A stretch of 64,000 bases of DNA, taken from Brevifilum sp029548365 (GTDB taxonomy: Bacteria > Chloroflexota > Anaerolineae > Anaerolineales > Anaerolineaceae). Of this stretch, positions 1-8,743 are shown piece by piece (the stretch's first letter is position 1; each line of letters starts with the position of its first letter). The notes under the pieces are model-generated. The model saw only the letters and a program-made list of their open reading frames with translations. It was not told the DNA's origin and made no database searches. Location of the stretch: contig DAOSSA010000007.1 of assembly GCA_035376985.1 (NCBI GenBank), positions 30,708-94,707 of the forward strand. The letters run 5' to 3'. A program made the position numbers and the translations under genes.

Positions 1-2
1 TG

Positions 3-1523
3 GCTCCGGATTCTTCCCGGTGGAGCGGCCCGGTGATAACGCCCACGGTGAGCCCGAATGCTGTAAGCGTGACGTCCTCAGTACCAGAAACAAGCCTGCC
101 AACGCCAGAAACCCCGACAGAAGAAGCCGTTCTATTAACCATAGATGCAACGCCAACCCGGGAAGAACCTGGATTGCCGTTGCCCACCCAGGCGCAGATC
201 GTTCCCCCTAGTGATGATCCAAGTATCCTGTATTATACAGTCGCCGGAGACAGCCTTGCAGTAGTCAGCTTGCGTTTTGGCGTTAATGTTGGCGAGGTGA
301 AATCTCCCGCGGAGATTGAACGTCATGAGCTGCTTCCGCCCGGGCAGCTGTTAATCATCCCCAACCGACTGGGAGAGACCAGTTCTCGCAGTAAGCTGCT
401 GCCCGATAGCGAGGTGACATTCTCGCCATCAACGATCGATTTTGATATCCAAAGCTTCGTTGAGGAAGCAGGTGGTTATCTGGCGAGCCATTCTCAATAC
501 CTGGCCACGACCGGGATCACTTCTGGTGCTGACGTGATTGGTCGCATTGCGCTCGAGTATTCGGTTAACCCCAGGTTGTTGCTGGCATTTTTGGAATATC
601 GATCAGGCTGGGTTTATGGTTTCCCTGAGGATCAACAGTCGATTGACTACCCCCTGGGCTATTACCTGGAAGCAAAGAAAGACCTGTATCTACAAGCAGC
701 CTGGTTTGCCAGCCGGGTGATGGACGGTTATTATGGCTGGAAGGAAGGCCGGCAACTGGCGGTTGATTTTGATGATGGGCAGTTTTTGCGCCTGGCACCG
801 GAGCTGAACTCGGGAACGGTCGGGTTAATGAACGCTTTTTCAGATTTATACAGCTATGATGATTGGGCGCAAGCCCTGTATGCTGAAGAGAGCTTTTTTA
901 CCCTTTTTGAACAAATGTTTGGCAGCCCGTGGATCCGCGCCCAGCAGGTTGAGCCGTTAATACCGGCGGATATCGCACAACCCGAGATGATCCTCCCCTT
1001 TGAACCAAACTATAAATGGGCTTTCACCGGCGGACCGCATGCTGCCTGGAGCTCAGCCGACGTGTGGGCGGCGCTTGATTTTGCCCCACCCAGCTCTGAA
1101 ACGGGATGCCACGAGTCGCCGGTCTGGGTGGTTGCTTCAGTACCAGGACGGGTGGTTCGTTCCGAGAATGGTGTGGTTGTGATTGATATGGATGGTGACG
1201 GCTATGAGCAAACGGGCTGGACCCTGTTGTACTTGCATATTGCCACCAAGGACAGGATCCCGCTGGACACCTGGGTGGAGGTTGGAGATCGGATCGGACA
1301 CCCATCGTGTGAAGGCGGTCGTTCCACCGGTACGCATGTCCATATCGCCCGGCGCTACAATGGCGAATGGGTCCCGGCTGGCGGTCCTTTGCCGTTTACG
1401 CTCAGTGGATGGACTGCCCGCGCCAGCAGCGAGCCATATAAAGGATGGCTAACTCGAGGGACTGAAATTATTTATGCCAACACCGCCGCGACCTTTGAAA
1501 CCCACATTAAACGGGAAGAATAG
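3..1523 (+). CDS. LysM / LasA-type M23 metallopeptidase, 5' end outside window
   Basis: Secreted cell-wall hydrolase. The frame is open to the window edge and begins in a Thr-Pro-rich linker, so the signal sequence and true start lie upstream; GTG at 33 is only an internal candidate. Numbering from that GTG, a LysM domain spans about 68-112, a helical middle region about 140-305, and a peptidase domain about 328-450. Zinc ligands are readable as His336, Asp349 and the HVH pair 435/437, with His402 as a further active-site histidine. The 13-residue His-Asp spacing and the CEGGRSTG-H-H-YNG block match the LasA/beta-lytic (M23A) subfamily, unlike the HxGxD of classical LytM enzymes. The downstream gene is a paralogue of the same architecture, indicating tandem duplication. 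Peptidoglycan cleavage is inferred from the family. Confidence 0.85.
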   Translation, partial: APDSSRWSGPVITPTVSPNAVSVTSSVPETSLPTPETPTEEAVLLTIDATPTREEPGLPLPTQAQIVPPSDDPSILYYTVAGDSLAVVSLRFGVNVGEVKSPAEIERHELLPPGQLLIIPNRLGETSSRSKLLPDSEVTFSPSTIDFDIQSFVEEAGGYLASHSQYLATTGITSGADVIGRIALEYSVNPRLLLAFLEYRSGWVYGFPEDQQSIDYPLGYYLEAKKDLYLQAAWFASRVMDGYYGWKEGRQLAVDFDDGQFLRLAPELNSGTVGLMNAFSDLYSYDDWAQALYAEESFFTLFEQMFGSPWIRAQQVEPLIPADIAQPEMILPFEPNYKWAFTGGPHAAWSSADVWAALDFAPPSSETGCHESPVWVVASVPGRVVRSENGVVVIDMDGDGYEQTGWTLLYLHIATKDRIPLDTWVEVGDRIGHPSCEGGRSTGTHVHIARRYNGEWVPAGGPLPFTLSGWTARASSEPYKGWLTRGTEIIYANTAATFETHIKREE

Positions 1524-1679
1524 CGACCTTCAGCGGGAAGTTTCGAGAAATTTTGGTGAGATGCTCTTGAAAAAAGCAGCTGTGTGGGTGAAAATCAGCC
1601 TGCTGAGTTTTTGAGATTATTTGATGATAGACTGCGCTCATTTTTGTTTGTATCAGACCTGATTAAACACTCCTTTGCG

Positions 1680-3152
1680 ATGAAGAACCTGAAGATTTAT
1701 TCGATCCTTTTTTTGTTCATATTCATTCTGTCGGCTTGTTCGCCCTCGTCACTGCCAACGATGATTTACCCCACTCCGGTTGACGAAGGTGTCGTCGAGG
1801 TTCTTGCCGAGATCACACCATTTCCAACCCGTCGAGCTTATGAACCTGGCGAATTGGTCGAATACGTTGCGCAAACCGGCGACACGCTCCCCGCGCTGGC
1901 TGCTCGTTTTAATACGACAGAGAGTGAAATTCGCCAGGCAAACCCGATCATCCCTGATGATGCCACCACCATGCCGCCGGGAATGCCGATGCAAATCCCA
2001 ATCTATTACCGACCCCTGTGGGGAACCCCTTTTCAGATCATACCGGATGCTGTGTTTGTCAATGGCCCTGACGCGGCGGGTTTTGAAGCTTCTGCTTTTA
2101 TTGCCCAATCTGAAGGGTGGATTCACTCGTACACTGCCTGGGCGTTCAGTGGCACGCGCACTGCGGATGAAATAGTTGATTATGTGGGCTTGAACTATTC
2201 GATCAGCCCCAAGGTGCAACTGGCTTTGCTGGAGTATTTGGCCGGGGCGTTTTCTCAGCCTGAGCTCGACCCCGTTGTTGAAAGAAATATCCTTGGCCTG
2301 GATACGAATTACTGGACGGGGGTTTACCTGCAGTTGTCACATGCCTCAAACCTGCTGAATGACAGCTATTACCGCTGGCGAAACGGTGAGCTGCTTGAAT
2401 TCGAACTGGCGGATGGTTCCCTGGTACGGCCTGACCCCTGGCAAAATGCCGCCAGTGTTGCACTGCAACACTTTTTCTCACAAATCATGGGGGTTGCAGA
2501 TTATCACCGGGCGATTGGCCCGGACGGTTTCAGCCTGATGTATCAGAACCTGTTTGGCGACCCATGGGACGCTGAACCGCACATTCCTGGCTCCCTGAGT
2601 CAACCTGAGCTGTTGCTGCCCTTTACGCCAGACAAGGTCTGGGCATTCACTGGCGGACCGCATACCGGCTGGGGCAGCCTGGCGCCCTGGTCAGCGCTGG
2701 ATTTTGCTCCACCGTCGACAGCGGCTGGCTGTATCCCCTCTTCAGTGCCTACAACCGCTGTGGCAGACGGCCTGGTGGTGCGAGATGGCGCAGGTTTATT
2801 GATCCTCGATCTGGATGGCGATGGCGATGAACGCACTGGATGGGTTGTGCTTTACCTGCACATTGCCAATGATGGCCGGGTTCCGCCGGGGACTTATGTT
2901 TCAGTAGGCGATCCGCTGGGCTTTCCATCCTGCGAGGGTGGCAGGTCAACCGGGACGCATATTCATATCGCCCGAAAATATAATGGGGAATGGGTAGAGG
3001 CGGATGGGGTCGTGCCGTTTGTGCTTTCAGGCTGGCGACCGCTGCGCGGTGAGGCACCTTATCAGGGGTGGCTGGTAAAGGATCAAATCACAGTCCTGGC
3101 GAGTGAAAACCCGGATGGCAGAAGTATGATCCCGATTGATCTGGATGAATGA
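1680..3152 (+). CDS. LysM / LasA-type M23 metallopeptidase lipoprotein
   Basis: Predicted surface lipoprotein that binds and cleaves peptidoglycan. ATG at 1680 is chosen because it opens directly on a signal peptide ending in LSAC (Cys20 lipidated); the frame extends further upstream but without signal-like sequence, and the ribosome site is weak. LysM covers about 60-108, a helical middle region about 135-300, and the peptidase domain about 320-440 with His328, Asp341, His394 and HIH 427/429. The 13-residue His-Asp spacing again points to the LasA (M23A) type. It has the same architecture as the gene 156 bases upstream, with near-identical blocks around the active site. The middle region contains a segment like the Val-x-Pro-x-Leu-Leu-Ala helix of lytic transglycosylases, but without the Glu-Ser-Gly of that family. 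Confidence 0.88.
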   Translation: MKNLKIYSILFLFIFILSACSPSSLPTMIYPTPVDEGVVEVLAEITPFPTRRAYEPGELVEYVAQTGDTLPALAARFNTTESEIRQANPIIPDDATTMPPGMPMQIPIYYRPLWGTPFQIIPDAVFVNGPDAAGFEASAFIAQSEGWIHSYTAWAFSGTRTADEIVDYVGLNYSISPKVQLALLEYLAGAFSQPELDPVVERNILGLDTNYWTGVYLQLSHASNLLNDSYYRWRNGELLEFELADGSLVRPDPWQNAASVALQHFFSQIMGVADYHRAIGPDGFSLMYQNLFGDPWDAEPHIPGSLSQPELLLPFTPDKVWAFTGGPHTGWGSLAPWSALDFAPPSTAAGCIPSSVPTTAVADGLVVRDGAGLLILDLDGDGDERTGWVVLYLHIANDGRVPPGTYVSVGDPLGFPSCEGGRSTGTHIHIARKYNGEWVEADGVVPFVLSGWRPLRGEAPYQGWLVKDQITVLASENPDGRSMIPIDLDE

Positions 3153-3300
3153 GTCGCTTGGTTCCACTGCCTGCCCAAAGGGCATGCATTTGGCACGGCG
3201 GACACGGCTCAATACCCTTACAGGGCACAGGGAGCATTACGAGAAGATTTGCCCCTACGAGCGCGTCCTGGTATTAAATTAGTTAATATTCAACACGCGC

Positions 3301-4500
3301 TTAATTGAGGAATTGCCAGGGGTTGACCGGGTATCCGTTTAACCGCATTTCAAAATGAAGGTGGGGACCGGTGGACCTGCCGGTGCTACCCATCAAGCCG
3401 ATCAACTGACCCTTCTGGACATTGCTACCACAGGGCAGCATCGAACCATCCAGCAGGTGGGCATAAAAGGTCTGCCAGCCGCGATCATGGTCGATAACGA
3501 TCAAATTGCCGTACCCGCGATCTGACCAGCCCGAATAGACGATGACTCCCGAATCAGAAGCGAAGATGGAGAAGCCGGAACGACCGGCAAAATCAAGCCC
3601 ATTGTGAACGGGAGGGTTATATTCATAGCCCGAAATCCATCTTTCTGTGGTCGGCCAGGTGAAGGTGCCGGTGCCGACATCGCCATAGAGGATGCCTCCG
3701 CAGGCGCCAGGGCCAAGATAGGAATTGCCCGAAGCGGGGTTATCCCGAGGAACAATCCAGGCTACCGTCGGCCGTTCACCGCCCGGGACAACCAGCATCG
3801 TGCCCGGAGCGATGTTGGGATTTGAATAGTCACCAACGAGATCTTGATCCAGGTTGTTGCCTGGGTAATTGATAATCACATCGGGGGAGACACCGTAAAA
3901 GGAGGACACGCCGTTTAACCCCTCTCCTTCGGACCAGCGGTGGTAAACACCATCCATGGGCAGGATGAAGAGTTCTACGCCGATGCTTAACCCATCCGGT
4001 GTGTCACCAATCACATAGCGGTTGGACCACAACACCGTTTCAGGCGTTAACCCGAATTTATCTGCGATTCCAAAGATCGTATCCCCTTCTTCAACGGTGT
4101 ATTGGGTCACTTCGGTGCGATCCTCAACTGCGGTTGCGGGGGTGATTTGAATTTCATGCCCGCGCAGCAAACCGGTTGATTGCGCACTGGCTGAAAAAGC
4201 TGGCGTGCTGACCCCTGCAGGCAGGGTCACAAGGGTTGCCGTGGGTACCGGGGTGGGCTCTGGCGTGGGCATGGTGGCGTGTACAATTAGCGAGCCAACG
4301 CCCCATACCAATAGCGTGAACACCAGCCCTGTAGTGATCAGCATCGCTGTTCGGATCACGGCTGGGCGCCTGAAAATTGCGCCTGGTTTAGAGCCTGTGT
4401 TTAGAGAATTTTCGGACCCTGGTCTTTCTGGCGAGTCCGCTTCGGATTTTTCAAGGTCACTATCTTCGATTTTGCTTTCAGAATCGGGTTGATCGTTCAT
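3301..4500 (-). CDS. Membrane-anchored LysM / LytM-type M23 peptidase
   Basis: Cell-wall endopeptidase or a LytM-type activator, anchored by one transmembrane helix. ATG at 4500 is chosen for its AGAGGA ribosome site; a longer frame upstream lacks one. The protein has 399 residues: an acidic cytoplasmic tail (1-45), a transmembrane segment about 50-74, a Pro-Thr linker, a LysM at about 132-181, a weaker second LysM-like unit at about 184-240, and a classical M23 domain at about 285-399. The zinc motif is HNGLD (His299, Asp303) with His348 and HLH 380/382, all present, so it should be catalytic rather than an EnvC/NlpD-like degenerate factor. It is convergent with the two LasA-type paralogues and belongs to a different M23 subfamily. 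Confidence 0.9.
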   Translation of the reverse strand: MNDQPDSESKIEDSDLEKSEADSPERPGSENSLNTGSKPGAIFRRPAVIRTAMLITTGLVFTLLVWGVGSLIVHATMPTPEPTPVPTATLVTLPAGVSTPAFSASAQSTGLLRGHEIQITPATAVEDRTEVTQYTVEEGDTIFGIADKFGLTPETVLWSNRYVIGDTPDGLSIGVELFILPMDGVYHRWSEGEGLNGVSSFYGVSPDVIINYPGNNLDQDLVGDYSNPNIAPGTMLVVPGGERPTVAWIVPRDNPASGNSYLGPGACGGILYGDVGTGTFTWPTTERWISGYEYNPPVHNGLDFAGRSGFSIFASDSGVIVYSGWSDRGYGNLIVIDHDRGWQTFYAHLLDGSMLPCGSNVQKGQLIGLMGSTGRSTGPHLHFEMRLNGYPVNPWQFLN

Positions 4501-4600
4501 TTTGTCCTCTAATAGCATAGTATCACGGAAGATATGATTGTCAAGCACGGTTAATATCGAAGAAAACGGTGTGTTTTCAAGCGTGATACTTATTCTGGTT

Positions 4601-6103
4601 TTATGGATTGCCTGGCGGGTTGGTGAAATAGAGTTCAAAAACGGGGAACACATTTGCCTCTGTATGCTGTATCAGGGTGTTGTAAAAATCTATCCCTGAA
4701 GCGATTTTATAGCGGTGCGACTGGGCATAATCCAGCATAAACCTGAAAAAAGCCTCATCGTCCATAACTTCACGCAAATCTTTATAAAATAATGCCCCGC
4801 GCCGATAGGCGCGATTGAAGTATTCTGTTACGCCGCCGGCTACGTAGATCGATGTATCGATGGTGCCGGTGGGTAAGTGCGAATAGACACGGGTGTTCCA
4901 CCACCATTCAAGGTCATCGGGGAAGTAGCGCTCGAAAAACAGAGATTCTGCATAGGTGGCAATCGACTCGTCCAGCCAGGGTTCCATGGCCTGGTTATTA
5001 CCCACCAGGCTGAAGAACCATTGATGCAATACCTCGTGAGGGACGATAATATGCAGGTCCGAACGCGGCGGATCGCGGTAGAGCCAGTAAAAACTGCTTT
5101 GGATCAGGATCAGGCCATCGAATTCCATGTTGATATCCATATCCGCCTGCACCACGCTGAGCACGTCGCGCTCATAAGGTCCAAACAACTCAGAATACAG
5201 GCGCAGTGCTTTTTCAGCCAGATCCACCGCAACCTCAGAGGATTCGATCACTTCGGGAAATGAGAATCCCCTGATCTGCACCCCGTTGACCTCGCGAGTA
5301 AGGATTTCATAAGAGTCGCTGATCGCCAGCACGAAGGTGCGCGCTAAGGGCAGCACAAAGCGGTAGCTGCCATCATCAATAGTAGGCAGCGCCCCGGCGG
5401 CGATCTCCAAGTTTTCAGCCCGATCGGTAAAGCTGATGGTTACATCAAAATCAGCCGATTCGAAGACCTGGTGTTCGCCAACGAACATGCTGTTGACCAG
5501 AGAAAACTCGTAAGCCAGCCATCCCTGTTCTGCATCATATGGCGGGATGGTTGGATACCAGTAAGAAAGCAGCAACTGGCGCCCGGTTTGTCCGAAAACG
5601 CCTAAGCGATCGGGCATATACAGTTCATAGCTGTGAATAAAGCTGATCTGTTCGCCGGGCTGCAGGGGCGTTTCGAGGGGAACCACCATGCGGTGGCTTT
5701 CCCAACGGTAATTGTCGATGGTCGTCCCGTCGCCCAGTTTGACGGAGCGCATAAAGATCGCATTTTGGAAGATGGTCGGATAAACGATGAACACCATTTC
5801 TGTGATGGGGACGCTGGTTTTATTGGTATAGGTGGATTGACTGGAGACCGTGATCAACCGATTGTAATAATTGATGGTGGCATCAATTATGTACTGGGTC
5901 TGCTTTCCGTCCATGGGCAGGGGCGTGGGTGTCGGAGTTGGCTCCGGCGTGGGCGTTGGTGAGGGCGTTGGCGTGGCTGTCGCTTGCAGGGTGGCAGTTG
6001 GAGAAGGGGTGGGGAGCATCTCTTCGCCCGGCGAGCAAGCCGCCAGCAGGCAGATGGCGCATAAAAGCAGAACAAGCTTTCGTGTAGGTTTAGAATTTGT
6101 CAT
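4601..6103 (-). CDS. M1-like (gluzincin) metallopeptidase lipoprotein
   Basis: Probable extracellular zinc aminopeptidase-type lipoprotein of 500 residues. ATG at 6103 has a GAGG ribosome site and leads straight into a signal peptide with lipobox LAAC (Cys23); an upstream TTG adds five residues only. A Ser/Thr-Pro linker at about 31-63 follows. The C-terminal half carries HEVLH (His356, Glu357, His360) and, after 18 residues, Glu379 in WLDES, which is the M1 zinc signature. The GAMEN-type exopeptidase motif of aminopeptidase N is not obvious; the closest visible segment is MEFDGLILI (about 326-334), so substrate and exo- or endo- mode are open. It lies 100 bases upstream of the M23 gene on the same strand, and both may act on surface polypeptides. 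Confidence 0.82.
   Translation of the reverse strand: MTNSKPTRKLVLLLCAICLLAACSPGEEMLPTPSPTATLQATATPTPSPTPTPEPTPTPTPLPMDGKQTQYIIDATINYYNRLITVSSQSTYTNKTSVPITEMVFIVYPTIFQNAIFMRSVKLGDGTTIDNYRWESHRMVVPLETPLQPGEQISFIHSYELYMPDRLGVFGQTGRQLLLSYWYPTIPPYDAEQGWLAYEFSLVNSMFVGEHQVFESADFDVTISFTDRAENLEIAAGALPTIDDGSYRFVLPLARTFVLAISDSYEILTREVNGVQIRGFSFPEVIESSEVAVDLAEKALRLYSELFGPYERDVLSVVQADMDINMEFDGLILIQSSFYWLYRDPPRSDLHIIVPHEVLHQWFFSLVGNNQAMEPWLDESIATYAESLFFERYFPDDLEWWWNTRVYSHLPTGTIDTSIYVAGGVTEYFNRAYRRGALFYKDLREVMDDEAFFRFMLDYAQSHRYKIASGIDFYNTLIQHTEANVFPVFELYFTNPPGNP
5915..6025 (-). repeat. Thr-Pro codon repeat tract in lipoprotein linker
   Basis: A GC-rich, imperfect hexameric repeat (GGCGTG/GGAGTT-like on the plus strand) encodes the alternating Thr-Pro/Ser-Pro linker of the M1-like lipoprotein, residues about 31-63. 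Similar but shorter linkers occur in the M23 peptidase at 3301-4500 and the DUF3048 lipoprotein at 20367-21584. It probably works as a spacer between lipid anchor and enzyme domain, and is prone to length change by slippage. Confidence 0.7.
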
Positions 6104-6450
6104 ATTGACCTCAATCAACCTAATTTTACCCGTTAATAACGCCTGTTGAACGCATTATTGCGAAGGCAGCCGTCGGTGGGTTGGCGAGGAGAGCAGCGGA
6201 GTTTGATCGATTTAAATTGGTGTTGGTTTATTAACCATTCGCCAACTCACCAGAATGGTTAGATGTTGAACTTGCGAAAGTTTTTAATTTATTTGTGGTT
6301 TATAATACATGACGATCTGTCTTTGCACAAGACGTTAACTGACATTAAAACCTCTGACGACTTTAATCTCCTGAGGGTGGGGATGAAGGGTTTGTGAGCA
6401 AAATTGTCGTTTGATGCGAAAATTTAAATTAAAACAGAAAGTGTGTGCTT
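6104..6450. other. Divergent intergenic region, 347 bases
   Basis: Separates the leftward M1-like lipoprotein gene from the rightward MFS gene. It contains the dyad at 6232-6261 and a TATAAT at 6301-6306 facing the MFS gene without a convincing -35 element (AAGTTT at 17-base spacing). The remainder is AT-rich toward the right and shows no reading frame that looks real. Confidence 0.5.
6232..6261. promoter_or_regulatory. Inverted repeat, candidate operator upstream of MFS gene
   Basis: Perfect 8-base arms, TAACCATT at 6232-6239 and AATGGTTA at 6254-6261, are separated by 14 bases. They lie about 40 bases upstream of a TATAAT at 6301-6306 and about 190 bases upstream of the MFS start. A dyad of this size in front of an exporter gene suggests a binding site for a dimeric regulator. 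No regulator gene is adjacent, so this is inference from symmetry and position only. Confidence 0.35.
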
Positions 6451-7770
6451 ATGGCATCAAAACTGGACAGTTTACGCGGTTTTATCCTGGTTTGGGTCGG
6501 ACAATTGTTTTCTATGGTTGGCTCGCAGATGACCCATTTTGCCATGGGTATCTGGGCATGGGAAAAGACCGGCCAGGCGACCCCGCTGGCGATGATCGGT
6601 TTTTTCTCCTTTGCGCCGTTGATCGTTTTTTCCCCGTTTGCCGGCGTGCTGGTGGATCGCTGGAACCGGAAGCTGGTAATGGCGCTGAGCGATATCGGTG
6701 CGGGCGTGGTAACGGTAGTCATCCTGGTTTTATTGCTTTCCGACCGCCTGCAAATCTGGCACCTGTACCTGACGGGTCTTGTGGGGGGGCTGTTTGGCGC
6801 CTTTCAATGGCCGGCTTATTCAGCCGCAATCAGCCTGATGGTGCCCAAAAAGCATTATGCCCGCACCAGCGGGATGATCTCTATGGCAGAATCGGGTGTT
6901 GGGATCTTCGCCCCCATATTGGCAGGCTTTTTACTGCCGCTGATCAGCATCAGCGGTATTATCATCATCGACCTGGTAACCCTGGCGGTCGCTTTGTTAT
7001 TGTTGATGGTTGTCATCATTCCTGAGCCGAAAAAGAAGCACAGTGACCACACCAAAGGCGCCTTCGTTCGGGAACTTGTCTATGGATTTCGCTATCTGTT
7101 TGATCGTCCCAGCTTGCTGTACCTGCAATTGATGTTCTTTATGGGGAACCTGTTTTTCACGGTTGGTTATACATTGCTGACGCCCATGGTGCTGGCAAGC
7201 AGCGGGGGCAATGCTACCATCCTTGGTTCTGTGCAATCCGCCGGTGCAATCGGTGGGCTGCTGGGCGGATTGGTTCTGACAGCCTGGGGCGGCGCGAAAA
7301 AGAAGATCAACGGGGTGATCGTTGGATGGATGGTGAGCGGATTGTTCGGATTGGGGATGGTTGGGCTGGGCAGGGCAGTGCCTTACTGGCTGGCCGGGAA
7401 TTTCGTGATGTTGTTTGTGTCGCCGATCATCAACGGGTCCAACCAGGCTATCTGGCAATTGAAGGTCGCGCCTGAAGTACAGGGCCGGGTTTTCTCGGTG
7501 CGGCGCTTCATTGCCCAGATCACAGCGCCAATATCGATGGCTGTCGCAGGCCCCCTGGCAGACCAGGTTTTTGAGCCAGCCTTGCAGGCGCCGAAAAACT
7601 GGCTGACCCGCCTGTTGAGTTCGATATTCGGCTCAGAACCTGGCGGAGGGATGTCCCTGATCATCCTGTTGAGCGGGATTTTGATTGCGGTTGTATGCCT
7701 GGTTGCATACCGGATTACACCCTTACGGGAAGTTGAACAGCTCATTCCCGACCATGATGAATCAGGCTAG
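6451..7770 (+). CDS. MFS efflux transporter
   Basis: A 439-residue polytopic protein with about 12 hydrophobic helices in two halves, resembling the EntS/macrolide-efflux branch of the major facilitator superfamily. The cytoplasmic loop 2-3 signature reads GVLVDRWNRKLVM, with the conserved Asp-Arg and Arg-Lys. A long loop between helices 6 and 7 starts at PEPKKKHSDH, and the second-half signature is KVAPEVQGRVFS. ATG at 6451 is preferred over GTG at 6445; the ribosome site is poor either way. Substrate is unknown. A paralogue with the same signatures lies at 23926-25284. It stands alone between two leftward operons. Confidence 0.88.
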   Translation: MASKLDSLRGFILVWVGQLFSMVGSQMTHFAMGIWAWEKTGQATPLAMIGFFSFAPLIVFSPFAGVLVDRWNRKLVMALSDIGAGVVTVVILVLLLSDRLQIWHLYLTGLVGGLFGAFQWPAYSAAISLMVPKKHYARTSGMISMAESGVGIFAPILAGFLLPLISISGIIIIDLVTLAVALLLLMVVIIPEPKKKHSDHTKGAFVRELVYGFRYLFDRPSLLYLQLMFFMGNLFFTVGYTLLTPMVLASSGGNATILGSVQSAGAIGGLLGGLVLTAWGGAKKKINGVIVGWMVSGLFGLGMVGLGRAVPYWLAGNFVMLFVSPIINGSNQAIWQLKVAPEVQGRVFSVRRFIAQITAPISMAVAGPLADQVFEPALQAPKNWLTRLLSSIFGSEPGGGMSLIILLSGILIAVVCLVAYRITPLREVEQLIPDHDESG

Positions 7771-7818
7771 GTTGAAAAAGGGGTTCGATTTTTTAAAGCT
7801 GCACCGAAGGGTGACGTT

Positions 7819-8241
7819 CTAATCTTCTACTTCGATGATGGTGATTGTATTACTGATCTCGGCTGTTTTTTCGAGCATAGCCAGTGAAGGACAGTAGCGG
7901 GTTTCTGATAGTTCCACCGCGCGCTCAACCGCTTTTGGATCCAGGTTTTTTCCGGTAACCTTGTATTCAAGGTGGATCCTGGTAAATACTTTGGGATGGT
8001 CTTCAGCCCTTTCAATCTGGGCGTTGACCTCGAAGTTGGTGACCTCCTGGCGCTTTTTTTGCAGGATCGAGATCACGTCCATGCCGGTGCAGCCACACAA
8101 CCCGATGGCAAACAATTGCATGGGTTGGAAACTATGCTCGGAGCCGCCCTGCGATTTGCTCGTATCCAGGGGAATCGAGTTGCCGGTCTCAGAAAAACCG
8201 GTGAAGGACAGGCTTCCGTTCCAAACGACTTTACTTTCCAT
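7819..8241 (-). CDS. OsmC-family protein
   Basis: A 140-residue OsmC/YhfA-type protein, a family of thiol peroxidases and related redox proteins acting on hydroperoxides in the cytoplasm. The paired catalytic cysteines are visible: Cys51 (with Cys49) in the LCGCTGMD helix and Cys117 in ETRYCPSL. Length is normal for the family. It has a good ribosome site (AAAGGA) and is preceded by a small hairpin, AATCTCC/GGAGATT at 8259-8275. It is the last gene of a leftward run that includes an ECF sigma/anti-sigma pair, which fits a stress-response role, though this is inference. Confidence 0.88.
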   Translation of the reverse strand: MESKVVWNGSLSFTGFSETGNSIPLDTSKSQGGSEHSFQPMQLFAIGLCGCTGMDVISILQKKRQEVTNFEVNAQIERAEDHPKVFTRIHLEYKVTGKNLDPKAVERAVELSETRYCPSLAMLEKTAEISNTITIIEVED

Positions 8242-8286
8242 ACATTATTTTCCTTTCTAATCTCCACCGGAGATTTCCTGGTTTTA

Positions 8287-8496
8287 TCAGGTAAATGCCC
8301 CGCTCTCCATAATGCCGCACCGGGGACAGATCAGTTGCAGCATACTGTTGTATTCCAGCTTTTCGATCTGGCAGCGCGGGCAGATCCTGCCCGTGCTGAA
8401 CCGAAGCACATAGGCGTTGCAATTTGTTTCAGATTTAACAACTTGCTGATCAGAGCGCTTTCCAGCAGGCTGATTAGGCTTATTATTCTTTGTCAT
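8287..8496 (-). CDS. Small zinc-ribbon protein
   Basis: A 69-residue basic protein whose C-terminal half carries two CPRC knuckles (GRICPRC and LICPRCG) about 20 residues apart, the arrangement of a single zinc ribbon. The N-terminus is polar and probably disordered. Its start overlaps the last codons of the anti-sigma gene by 14 bases (20 if the upstream ATG at 8502 is used), so translation is likely coupled. It has no recognised function; nucleic-acid or protein binding is the usual role of such ribbons. The position directly behind an ECF sigma/anti-sigma pair suggests co-regulation. Confidence 0.65.
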   Translation of the reverse strand: MTKNNKPNQPAGKRSDQQVVKSETNCNAYVLRFSTGRICPRCQIEKLEYNSMLQLICPRCGIMESGAFT

Positions 8497-8743
8497 CTTC
8501 ATCGTTCAGTCCTAAACTGACCAGAAGCCGATCCCATGCTTCTGGCGGCAGGGCAATCGTGTCACGATCATCCTGGCAGAGCTGGATAGTCTTCTTCAAG
8601 GTGTTGATCACGATCTGGCAGTCGGGGCAGTTTTCAATATGTGCTTCCAGGTGAGAACACAAATCCGGGTCCAGTTCGCCGTCAATATAGGCATTGATTT
8701 GCCACAAAACCTCCTGACAGCTGGCTGGGTGAGGGTGTTTCAT
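8483..8743 (-). CDS. Anti-sigma factor, zf-HC2 (ZAS) type
   Basis: An 86-residue soluble protein with the zinc anti-sigma motif His35-x3-Cys39-x2-Cys42 and an upstream Cys (9 or 29) as probable fourth ligand. No transmembrane helix follows, so it resembles cytoplasmic redox-sensing ZAS proteins of the RsrA kind rather than membrane RsiW types. ATG overlaps the sigma-factor stop as ATGA, so the pair is translationally coupled. By family knowledge it binds and silences the ECF sigma factor encoded immediately upstream. Confidence 0.88.
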   Translation of the reverse strand: MKHPHPASCQEVLWQINAYIDGELDPDLCSHLEAHIENCPDCQIVINTLKKTIQLCQDDRDTIALPPEAWDRLLVSLGLNDEDDKE

